Shown here: positions 1 through 5,631 of the stretch, piece after piece
Position numbering within the stretch: the stretch's first letter is position 1
Layout: each line of letters opens with the position of its first letter
Assembly: GCA_021840785.1 (NCBI GenBank)
Contig: JAKBXD010000115.1
Span: 1 to 6,251 of the forward strand
Reading direction: 5' to 3'
Source: Pseudomonadota bacterium
Lineage (GTDB): Bacteria; Pseudomonadota; Gammaproteobacteria; Acidithiobacillales; Acidithiobacillaceae
DNA: 6,251 nucleotides
The notes under the pieces: model-generated
Database searches by the model: none
Told to the model about the DNA's origin: nothing
The model's input: the letters and a program-made list of their open reading frames with translations, nothing else
Position numbers and translations under genes: made by a program

Positions 1-2
1 CG

Positions 3-95
3 GTGCGGCCGTATGTGCATCCCAGCTTAGCGGATACCGTAAATCCGCTGGCGCAAAAACAGCGCGCGTTAGCGCGCAAACAAATGTTACTTTGA
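3..95 (+). CDS. C-terminal end of an upstream gene (partial, unidentified)
   Basis: Frame 3 is open from the left edge to TGA at 93-95 and encodes about 30 residues beginning VRPYVHPSLADTVNPL, with a basic Ala/Gln/Lys/Arg end. GC by codon position, counted by hand, is 20/30, 12/30 and 17/30 for positions 1, 2 and 3. This is the first>third>second pattern of real coding sequence. Frame 2, which is open to TGA 128-130, would put the highest GC at codon position 2 and is less likely. By position upstream of neck genes, the gene could be a capsid, portal or other head protein, but I do not recognise the family. The same frame stays open after the TGA (next entry), so this may not be the true end of the gene. 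Confidence 0.42.
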   Translation: MRPYVHPSLADTVNPLAQKQRALARKQMLL

Positions 96-224
96 CACGA
101 ACCACAGCGCCAACCATCCCACGTGGATGAAGAGATAGTCGGGTCTTCGGTGATAACCCCACCGTCTGCGACGGATGAAGCCGAAGAGCTACGCAGAAAT
201 GACGTAGCCCAGGAGTACTCCTGA
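96..224 (+). other. In-frame open continuation after TGA 93-95
   Basis: The frame of the preceding entry stays open for 42 more codons after the TGA and ends at TGA 222-224. The encoded stretch is acidic and hydrophilic (it includes VDEEIVGSS and PSATDEAEELRRN), as is typical of protein C-termini. Hand-counted GC by codon position is 30/42, 18/42 and 24/42, again a coding-like pattern. The only in-frame start candidates are GTG at 123 and GTG at 150, and neither has a Shine-Dalgarno sequence. The stretch could therefore be the real end of the upstream gene after a nonsense mutation, a readthrough extension, or a very small separate ORF. No promoter or RNA gene is visible in 1-231. Confidence 0.35.
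210..223. repeat. 14-nt perfect palindrome
   Basis: CAGGAGTACTCCTG is its own reverse complement. As RNA it could form only a 5-bp stem with a GTAC loop. It overlaps the stop at 222-224 and contains AGGAG, but it lies 16 nt or more from the next candidate start, so it is a poor ribosome site. Its function is unknown and it may be chance. Confidence 0.35.
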
Positions 225-231
225 GTAACAA

Positions 232-597
232 TTGCGTATGTTAGGCCCCGGTGGCATGTATCTCCCCTTGTTAGCGAACGGACTCCTCCGGGACATGCCG
301 GCGTTGATTTGGGTGGATTATGTCGCCGGGATGAATCCGATTCCTTATGATTTGGTTGAGGCGATTGGCAAGAATGCGGCTATTAAAATTCTGCATGTCT
401 TGTCGGATGCCATTGATCCGGGTGTGGTGAGTGGGTCGATCAATGCGGATGGCTTGACCGAAACCTTTACGTTAGCCCGGAGCATTGGTGGGCAAGAATT
501 GTTCGGTGCGCGCATTTCGGTGTACGAGCGGGAAGTCAAGGACTACATTGCGATGGCGAAGCGCTACTATGGGGGCTTAGTCTATCGGAATCTCTAG
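232..597 (+). CDS. Neck/head-tail adaptor-like protein, apparently only the C-terminal part
   Basis: This 121-residue product resembles, from memory, the C-terminal portion of a larger phage structural protein found between capsid and tail genes. Matching features are an LPLLANGLL segment followed by WVDYVAGM (27-34), then IPYDLVEAIGKNAAIKIL (37-54), a Gly/Ser-rich turn with NADGL (71-75), and a closing helix with ARIxxYEREVKDY. An adaptor or connector role in the neck fits the position just before a stopper-like gene, but it is inferred. The start is unclear. TTG 232 is the longest option; ATG 238 and ATG 256 are alternatives, and none has a convincing Shine-Dalgarno sequence. An in-frame TAA at 226-228 blocks a longer form. 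The expected N-terminal part was not found in any upstream frame, so the gene may be truncated or decayed. Confidence 0.55.
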   Translation: MRMLGPGGMYLPLLANGLLRDMPALIWVDYVAGMNPIPYDLVEAIGKNAAIKILHVLSDAIDPGVVSGSINADGLTETFTLARSIGGQELFGARISVYEREVKDYIAMAKRYYGGLVYRNL

Positions 598-618
598 TCG
601 AAACGAGGTGAAACACTG

Positions 619-1311
619 ATGCCGATTCAAATCCATCCGCGCTTTCACCCGGAACGACTGAACGCGATGCTCCATCGGCACGGCGTGGCGGTTTCCTGGG
701 AAGCCGCCTTGCTGTGCCAATGTTGGGGCAAGTCGGATGGCGTGGTATTGAATTATGAAACTAACGAACCGGATCCGATGTGTCCGACGTGTTTTGGCGA
801 AGGCTATGTATGGGCACCGCCGCAAGTGTTGACCGGCATTGTCTTGCAAACACTGACGCCCGAAATGACGTTTAGCATCGTGGGGCAGGTAGAAGACGGA
901 GATTTGGTGGCAACCGTACCGAGTGACGTGGCCGCCTACCGCCGTGCGGCCTTGGGCGACCGAATTGTCGTGCTCGATGTGACATATACCCAATTTGAAC
1001 ACGTTATACGTGGTAGAGATACAGTGAGGGATTTTCCTGTCGCCATCGACATCGTGCAATATGGGGATGTCATTTATCGGCCGGGCTTAGATTATCAGCT
1101 TGTGGGCCAAACCTTAACCTGGGTTGGCAATGCGCCTCCGATGGGGGAAACCTACGGCGTGCGGTTTCAGGCCCATCCGACGTATCAAATGTGGCTGCGG
1201 CTCCCGCAGCCACGGATTATTGACACCGCTCGACTGCCTGATCACTGGTGGCTCGTATACCGCCAGCAGTTTGCGCGGCGGTTACGGGAGGCGGCGGTGA
1301 ATGCAGAGTAG
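619..1311 (+). CDS. Phage neck/head-completion (stopper-like) protein with Zn-ribbon cysteines
   Basis: The product has 230 residues. An N-terminal helical part (1-32) leads to C33xC35 and then C55PTC58FGEG, a four-cysteine set like a zinc ribbon, with the CxxCxGxG form seen in DnaJ-type knuckles. A beta-rich body follows: VEDGDLVATVPSD (91-103), GDRIVVLD (113-120), then GLDYQLVGQTLTWVG (156-170) and a P(x)GETYGVRF segment. From memory this order (cysteine pair, 'G.. DRI..D', 'DY.l.g..i.W') matches a family of phage neck proteins encoded between capsid and tail genes. That family is thought to close the connector; the specific stopper role is inferred from position. ATG 619 is preceded by GAGGTGA at 605-611, a good extended Shine-Dalgarno. 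The 3' end overlaps the next gene by 11 nt, suggesting translational coupling. Confidence 0.66.
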   Translation: MPIQIHPRFHPERLNAMLHRHGVAVSWEAALLCQCWGKSDGVVLNYETNEPDPMCPTCFGEGYVWAPPQVLTGIVLQTLTPEMTFSIVGQVEDGDLVATVPSDVAAYRRAALGDRIVVLDVTYTQFEHVIRGRDTVRDFPVAIDIVQYGDVIYRPGLDYQLVGQTLTWVGNAPPMGETYGVRFQAHPTYQMWLRLPQPRIIDTARLPDHWWLVYRQQFARRLREAAVNAE

Positions 1312-1999
1312 CGGGGGTCCGATGCTGTCCCTGAAGGTGGCGCTTTTAGAGCTGATGCAGCCGGCCTTTGCCGCCTTGGGGACGCAAATGAACCGACAAA
1401 TTGCCTTAACAATGGGTTATCCGCAAGATACGGTCAATCGACCCATTGTGGCGGTGATTCGCAAAGCGGCGCAGCCGACTTTTTATGTCGGAGAGCAAGG
1501 GGGTCCCTTTGTGCCGCCGGGCGCGCCGATGAATACGCCGCCGGGAATGACCGAAGTTATCTTGGAAGAGGAAATCATTGTGCATTTGGAAGTGGTGGAT
1601 AACTTCTCGGAGTTAGAGTTGATGTACACCACGCTCATGCCGCTGCTGGTCGGCAATTTAGCAAATTTGGCGGCGGCGGGCTTTGCCAATGCCCGGTTTG
1701 AGGTCGGCGAAGAAAGCATGGTGCCGGTCGATCAAGGGCGGGCGCGGTGGTACTACGGCTTGCCGGTGACGGTCTCCGCCCAGCAGCAAATTCATGACCG
1801 CGATGTGTTGATTCCGAATCCGCCAGATGGCAGTGTGAGCACGGTCACCGTGTCGGTGACGCCACAAACGGTGTCGCCTATAACGGTGACGAGTACGAGT
1901 GTGACGGGCACTGCGGTGGTGAGTGGGCAAACGGTGCCGCTTGGGGAACTTAGTCTCGTGACACAGTTTACGCCGGTGGTGAGTATCCTTGGCCAATAA
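1301..1999 (+). CDS. Probable tail terminator / tail completion protein with Val/Thr/Ser-rich C-terminus
   Basis: The product has 232 residues. The N-terminal ~165 residues have the size and alternating helix/strand look of tail terminator proteins: a first helix (SLKVALLELMQPAFAALG), a strand at NRPIVAVIRK, then IIVHLEVVDNFSELELMYTTLMPLL (92-116) and a strand at RWYYGLPVTVSA. Tail terminators cap the growing tube-sheath and meet the neck; this role is inferred from position before the sheath. Residues about 178-212 form a low-complexity Val/Thr/Ser stretch (TVTVSVTPQTVSP and following), which is unusual for this class. ATG 1301 is chosen because GGGAGG at 1286-1291 lies 9 nt upstream; ATG 1322 is a shorter alternative. 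The gene overlaps the previous one by 11 nt and the next by 11 nt. Confidence 0.55.
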   Translation: MQSSGGPMLSLKVALLELMQPAFAALGTQMNRQIALTMGYPQDTVNRPIVAVIRKAAQPTFYVGEQGGPFVPPGAPMNTPPGMTEVILEEEIIVHLEVVDNFSELELMYTTLMPLLVGNLANLAAAGFANARFEVGEESMVPVDQGRARWYYGLPVTVSAQQQIHDRDVLIPNPPDGSVSTVTVSVTPQTVSPITVTSTSVTGTAVVSGQTVPLGELSLVTQFTPVVSILGQ

Positions 2000-2672
2000 T
2001 TCGTCTGTACGTGCATCTAAGCCGATTGGCCTCTCCATTCCGAATGTCAAGCAAATGACGAATAAACAGGCGTATGCCGCCGCGAAAGCGACGTTGGCGT
2101 ATTGGAAAGCGTATGCGAAAGACTACGAAGGCGGGCCAAGCTACACGAAAACCCTGCATGTCGTAAAAACGCCGAACGGCTACATGATTAAATCGAATGC
2201 GCCGTGGTCGAACGCCATTGAAAAGGGCTTTGGACCGTTTGACATGAAAAAAAGTCTGGGCACCGGCCTCCATGATCGCTATTCCAAGCGCTACCGTGTG
2301 TGGTATCGTATCGTGCCGTTTCGCCATTATGTGCGGCGGCGGGTGCAAGAAGCGATTCATTGGCGGCAGCAGATGCCGGATGAAATTTACCAAGAAGTGA
2401 AGCGGACGGGGATTTTGAATCGGGAAGACGACGTTTACTCCCCGAAGCGGGTGGCCCCGACGCTGAATGACCCTCCCGTGACGGGCATGTATACCCGACT
2501 GCAGCGTGGCCGGACGCCTAAAGGCAAAACGGGCTACTATACCTTTCGGACAATGTCGCAGCGGTCGCGTGCGGCGAGTTGGTGGCATCCGGGCTATGTG
2601 GGCGCGGAGATGATGCCGGATATTCGGCGAGAAGCGGCGCGCATTGCAAAAGAAATTTTAAACAAGCCTTAA
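1989..2672 (+). CDS. HK97-gp10-like tail completion/neck protein
   Basis: The product has 227 residues and is strongly basic, rich in Arg, Lys, Tyr and Trp. A helical start (KQAYAAAKATLAYWKAYAK, 26-44) precedes SNAPWSNAIEKGFGPFDMKK (69-88), which matches the 'apyA..iE.G' core of HK97-gp10-like proteins. The C-terminal YYTFRTMS...SWWHPGYVG (183-205) followed by a helix resembles the conserved WxHPG end of these proteins. Members join tail to neck or finish the tail tip near the head; the exact role here is inferred. The middle (95-165), with Tyr/Arg-rich helices, looks like an insertion relative to short gp10-like proteins. The start is TTG 1989, with GGTGGTGAG at 1975-1983, one mismatch from GGAGGTGA. 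No later in-frame start occurs before residue 23. It overlaps the preceding gene by 11 nt. Confidence 0.58.
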   Translation: MANNSSVRASKPIGLSIPNVKQMTNKQAYAAAKATLAYWKAYAKDYEGGPSYTKTLHVVKTPNGYMIKSNAPWSNAIEKGFGPFDMKKSLGTGLHDRYSKRYRVWYRIVPFRHYVRRRVQEAIHWRQQMPDEIYQEVKRTGILNREDDVYSPKRVAPTLNDPPVTGMYTRLQRGRTPKGKTGYYTFRTMSQRSRAASWWHPGYVGAEMMPDIRREAARIAKEILNKP

Positions 2673-2679
2673 CAAGGCT

Positions 2680-2688
2680 AGGTGGTGG
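2680..2688 (+). promoter_or_regulatory. Ribosome binding site deciding the TTG start of the sheath gene
   Basis: AGGTGGTGG lies 6 nt before TTG 2695. It is a variant of the AGGAGGTGA sequence that pairs with the 16S rRNA 3' end, and it fixes TTG 2695 rather than GTG 2701 or GTG 2704 as the start. Confidence 0.6.
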
Positions 2689-2694
2689 CAAACA

Positions 2695-4710
2695 TTGGCG
2701 GTGGTATTTGGATCGCAGGTCATTCGGCGTCCTGGTGTGTTTACGTCGGTCAGTACAGCAGGACTGTCGCCGATTACGGCGGGGGCGCCGAATAATCTTG
2801 CGCTAGTAGGAACGGGCTTAGGCTCTGCGCCACAAACCGTCCAGGTTTGGGACAGCCCAATGAGTATTCAAGCCTTGCAAGGGGGCGATTTGCGCAATGC
2901 GGCGGCGTTTGCTTTTAACCCAGTAGTGGGAGGCGGAGCCACCACGGTCTATACCGTGCGCGTGAATCGAGCGACGCCTGGCACGGCGACGCTGGTGGGA
3001 GCGAACGGTAATCCCGCGATTGTCGCGACAGCGGCTGATGCGGGTACGTGGACGAACGGCATTCAGTTGCGGGCGGTGAATGGGACAACGCCGGGAACCT
3101 TGGACGTGAGCGTTCAATATACGCCTGATAACTTTTTGCTGACGTCGCCGGATCTTGGGCAGGTGATGACTGTCGCGTATACGGGCAACGGCACCTCCGC
3201 CACGGTAACGGTGACGGATTCGTTGACGCCGCCGACAGGTGTGGTCATGACTGCTGGCACTGGCGGGTCGTTGTCTTCGGGGACGGTCGTCTATGCCAAA
3301 GTGACTGCTGTGAATGCGTCTGGGGAATCCCTGCCGAGCTCCGAATCACTGGTTACGATTAAAACGGCTAATGGATCCGCCTCGGTAACGGCCACCCTCG
3401 AACCTGGCGCCACGTCGTATAACATTTATGCCACGACCAGCGGGTCAGGTTTTGAAGTGTTCGCCGCGAATACGGCGACGTTCCCGTATGTATTGACAAC
3501 AGTCCCGACCACTGGAGCGGTGCCGCCGACGGTAAATACAACGGGGGCTGACTTGGTCGCTGTCGTAAGCGGGCAAACGGATAGCTCGACGTCGTTGGAC
3601 TGGAACTTGGCGCTGCCGGCGTATAGCACCGTGCAGGCCCTGGCGGCACAGTTGAACCAGCAAGTGGGCTACCAGGCGACAATCTTGGGACAGAGCATCG
3701 CCGCGATGCCATCCGCCGACCTGGACGCCGTGACGGCTGCGAGTCTGCTACCGAGTGCGACGTTGACGGCCAATCAAGGCGCGGTGATTTATTGGGTCAA
3801 TGCAAACGTGAGCAATTACGTAACGTTTGCGGCGGCCAGCGGCAGTACCCATGCACCGGCTCCGACGGCTGGCTGGGTGAGTCTCGCGGGTGGCACTGAA
3901 GGCCCGACGCCCACGTTGGCGGATTGGCAGGATGCCTTGAGTTTGTTGGAAAATGTGCCGGTAAACATTATCGTGCCGTTGACCGACGATGCGGCTGTAC
4001 AGTCGTGGTTTGATAGCATCAACCACAACTTGGCGAATCGCGGTATTGCGTATCGGACGGGCATGTATGGGGGAGCGTTGGGCGAAACGCCTACACAGAC
4101 CATTGGCCGTGCGCAGGTGTTGAACTCGGACCGCGGGATGTTGGCGGCTCCGGGCTTTTACCAGAACGACTTTACGGGAACGTATACCTTGTTTCCTCCG
4201 TATATGTTGGCTGCGCTTTATGGGGGCATTGCGGCGGGGCTGTCCGTGAGTACGCCCATGACCTATAAAGAGCCTAACATCTTGGCCTTGGAGCAAGTGT
4301 ACACGCGCAGTACGGCGGATCTGCTGACCAGTAGCGGCGTGGCACCTACCGTGGCCATGCGGCGGGGTGGGTTTCGTATTGAGCATGGCGTGACGACGGC
4401 GGCGACGGGCACCTTATATAACGTGGAATACAGTGTCTTGCGTTCGGCGGACTATGTGCGGGAAGCGTTGGCGGCCTTGAGTGACTTTATCGGCCAGGCC
4501 AGTCAAGGCCAGGTCACGGTCGCGGAGATGGTGGCGCAAGCGACGCACATTTTGGATAGCGCAGTCGCGGCGGGCATTATTGCAGGCTTCGCTGCGTTGA
4601 CCAATGTGGCGGTCTCCACCCAGTCGTCGACAGCCTACATGGTGCCGGTGACCATCACTGTGCTGGACCCGATTAATAACATTCTCATTCCGATCAGTTT
4701 GTCGGCATAA
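2695..4710 (+). CDS. Contractile tail sheath protein with an inserted fibronectin-III-like domain
   Basis: The product has 671 residues, longer than many sheaths of roughly 350-500. The N-terminus has the sheath-type RRPGVFTSV (11-19). Residues 110-175 include a GTWTNGIQL segment typical of sheath proteins. The conserved C-terminal contraction core includes YMLAALYGGIAAGLSVSTP (503-521), RGGFRIEHGVTT (557-568), YVREALAALSDFIGQ (587-601), and a last beta arm with DPINNILIPISLS, which links neighbouring subunits in known sheaths. Residues about 178-284 look like an inserted Ig/fibronectin-III fold: YAKVTAVNASGESLPSSES (200-218) followed by GATSYNIY (238-245). Inferred consequence: this domain would decorate the outside of the sheath. 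The start is TTG 2695 (see the ribosome site entry). The tube gene follows after 12 nt, consistent with sheath and tube co-expression. Confidence 0.93.
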   Translation: MAVVFGSQVIRRPGVFTSVSTAGLSPITAGAPNNLALVGTGLGSAPQTVQVWDSPMSIQALQGGDLRNAAAFAFNPVVGGGATTVYTVRVNRATPGTATLVGANGNPAIVATAADAGTWTNGIQLRAVNGTTPGTLDVSVQYTPDNFLLTSPDLGQVMTVAYTGNGTSATVTVTDSLTPPTGVVMTAGTGGSLSSGTVVYAKVTAVNASGESLPSSESLVTIKTANGSASVTATLEPGATSYNIYATTSGSGFEVFAANTATFPYVLTTVPTTGAVPPTVNTTGADLVAVVSGQTDSSTSLDWNLALPAYSTVQALAAQLNQQVGYQATILGQSIAAMPSADLDAVTAASLLPSATLTANQGAVIYWVNANVSNYVTFAAASGSTHAPAPTAGWVSLAGGTEGPTPTLADWQDALSLLENVPVNIIVPLTDDAAVQSWFDSINHNLANRGIAYRTGMYGGALGETPTQTIGRAQVLNSDRGMLAAPGFYQNDFTGTYTLFPPYMLAALYGGIAAGLSVSTPMTYKEPNILALEQVYTRSTADLLTSSGVAPTVAMRRGGFRIEHGVTTAATGTLYNVEYSVLRSADYVREALAALSDFIGQASQGQVTVAEMVAQATHILDSAVAAGIIAGFAALTNVAVSTQSSTAYMVPVTITVLDPINNILIPISLSA

Positions 4711-4722
4711 GGAGGGGACACA

Positions 4723-5160
4723 ATGCCAGCGATTCCGACGACTCCTTTGGCAGTCAATCCAGTGCCCCAAATTATTTCGGGTCCACTGTTTTATATCGTG
4801 GCACAAGGACAGATCATCGGCAAGGTGCAGAGTTTTTCTGATACACATAACTTCCAGTTGGCGACGGCTCCTGAAGTCGGGTCCATCATCTATTCCGAGC
4901 AGGACGTTATGCTCTATTCTGGAACCGTATCCTTGACGAAGTTCGCAATCTTTGGGAAGCTTATGGAACAGTTGGGCCTTGTAAAATTTGGGCCGAATGC
5001 GTTGACTATTGGGTATCTCACATTCTCGATTTTCGATCAGCAGACGCTGACCTATCTCCGAACCTATTATGACTGTTTGCCGCAAAGTTTGGATGGACAG
5101 TGGCAAGCCAACCAGTACGTGACCGAGACGGCGACATTTCAGTTCCTGAATGCGTCGTAA
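4723..5160 (+). CDS. Tail tube protein
   Basis: The product has 145 residues, the usual size for a contractile-tail tube subunit, and it sits directly after the sheath gene, where the tube gene normally lies. Visible features are GKVQSFSDTHNFQLATAPEV (33-52), a strand-rich middle with MLYSGTVSLTK (63-73), and a C-terminal beta segment ending ETATFQFLNAS, as in tube proteins that stack hexameric rings. The protein forms the inner tube through which DNA passes and which is driven into the host on sheath contraction. ATG 4723 has a strong GGAGG at 4711-4715, 7 nt upstream, directly after the sheath stop. A strong intrinsic terminator follows the stop at 5166-5194, so this gene closes the highly expressed sheath-tube unit. 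Confidence 0.86.
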   Translation: MPAIPTTPLAVNPVPQIISGPLFYIVAQGQIIGKVQSFSDTHNFQLATAPEVGSIIYSEQDVMLYSGTVSLTKFAIFGKLMEQLGLVKFGPNALTIGYLTFSIFDQQTLTYLRTYYDCLPQSLDGQWQANQYVTETATFQFLNAS

Positions 5161-5165
5161 CACGG

Positions 5166-5194
5166 AAAGGCGAGCCGTTAGCGCTCGCCTTTTT
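5166..5194 (+). terminator. Intrinsic (rho-independent) terminator after the tail tube gene
   Basis: AAAGGCGAGC (5166-5175) pairs perfectly with GCTCGCCTTT (5183-5192) around a 7-nt loop (5176-5182). This gives a 10-bp GC-rich stem that runs into five T residues (5190-5194). The stem lies 6 nt after the tube stop and ends before the chaperone ribosome site (GAGGAGG, 5202-5208). With same-strand genes on both sides, it probably causes partial termination that lowers chaperone and tape measure mRNA relative to sheath and tube. Confidence 0.85.
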
Positions 5195-5201
5195 GCGCTA
5201 A
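5178..5201 (+). promoter_or_regulatory. Alternative hairpin overlapping the terminator
   Basis: TTAGCGC (5178-5184) is perfectly complementary to GCGCTAA (5195-5201), with a 10-nt loop containing the T-run. This 7-bp pairing uses the terminator loop and the first bases of its 3' arm, so the two structures exclude each other. It is weaker than the terminator and forms later, so an antitermination role is only a possibility. Confidence 0.3.
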
Positions 5202-5214
5202 GAGGAGGATTCAC

Positions 5215-5631
5215 ATGGCCCTACAACTAAAAGATGAGCAGATCGCGCAAGCGATTTTGGCGTCGCGCCACACGTATAATTTGGACGTGCCGGGGCTAGG
5301 AATTTTTACGTGCCATGTTTCAACATTTCGCGATGAGGCCGATGTGATGGCGTACCAAACCAATTATCTGTTGAATCGGCAAGTCAATCCTAGTACAGCG
5401 AGCACCCAGTTACTGTACTATGGCTATTTGATCGGCATGGTGTGCACCTTGTGTGATAAGGCGCCGCCGGGCTTTGTACCAGAAGCGCAGCCGCGGGAGG
5501 TGATCGAAGACCTCGTAAATCGCATGTTGGATTACGAGGGCACTTTTCGCAACCCGAGTGATGGAGCAGATGGAGTCATTAAAGCAGAACCCGCACCTGA
5601 TAGCCCTGTGGTCAGTTTGCCAGCTATTTAA
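5215..5631 (+). CDS. Tail assembly chaperone, first frame (gpG-like)
   Basis: The product has 138 residues. Its place between the tail tube and the tape measure, the small size, the loose hydrophilic C-terminus and the overlap with a second open frame match the G part of the G/GT chaperones, which keep the tape measure soluble and bring tube subunits to it. Visible segments are a short N-terminal helix (DEQIAQAILASRHTY), a strand-rich stretch GLGIFTCHVSTFRDEADV (27-44), and a hydrophobic core LLYYGYLIGMVCTLC (66-80) with C77 and C80. After about residue 111 the sequence becomes Asp/Gly/Pro/Ser-rich, as expected where the frame is expendable. ATG 5215 has a strong GAGGAGG at 5202-5208. Family assignment is by context more than by motif. 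Confidence 0.72.
   Translation: MALQLKDEQIAQAILASRHTYNLDVPGLGIFTCHVSTFRDEADVMAYQTNYLLNRQVNPSTASTQLLYYGYLIGMVCTLCDKAPPGFVPEAQPREVIEDLVNRMLDYEGTFRNPSDGADGVIKAEPAPDSPVVSLPAI
5519..5631 (+). other. Probable programmed frameshift zone joining the two chaperone frames
   Basis: Frame 2 is closed by TAA at 5516-5518, so a shift must occur after 5518 and before the first-frame stop at 5629-5631. Reaching frame 2 needs +1 or -2; frame 3 is closed by TGA at 5559, so a -1 shift gives nothing. Candidate slip sites for +1 are ACT-TTT-CGC (5542-5550), where Phe-tRNA on TTT can re-pair with TTC, and ATT-AAA-GCA (5578-5586), where Lys-tRNA can move from AAA to AAG. Either gives a fusion of 194 residues. The exact site cannot be decided from one sequence. 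Confidence 0.42.

Noticed and set aside
92..97. TTGACA resembling a -35 promoter element
   Set aside because: About 17 nt downstream the sequence is CATCCC (115-120), with no -10 match, and it lies within coding-like sequence.
2..130. Frame 2 open from the left edge to TGA 128-130 as the upstream gene
   Set aside because: It would place the highest GC at the second codon position and favour ACA and CGA codons, unlike the neighbouring genes; frame 3 fits better.
1968..2588. 206-codon open frame on the minus strand opposite the tail completion gene
   Set aside because: Its composition (very rich in Arg, Pro, His and Phe) is that of an antisense shadow, and it lacks a ribosome site and context.
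3494..3499. TTGACA inside the sheath gene as a possible internal promoter
   Set aside because: The expected -10 region is GC-rich and nothing downstream requires a new transcript.
1927..3584. Shared GGGCAAACGG and VSGQT in the tail terminator (near 1927) and sheath (near 3570)
   Set aside because: The match is only about ten bases in Val/Thr/Ser-rich coding sequence and is likely chance; no longer repeat surrounds it.
4414..5214. 266-codon open frame on the minus strand across the sheath end and tube
   Set aside because: It lies opposite two confident plus-strand genes and across the terminator. The product is Arg/His/Leu/Cys-rich, as expected of an antisense shadow, with no recognisable family.
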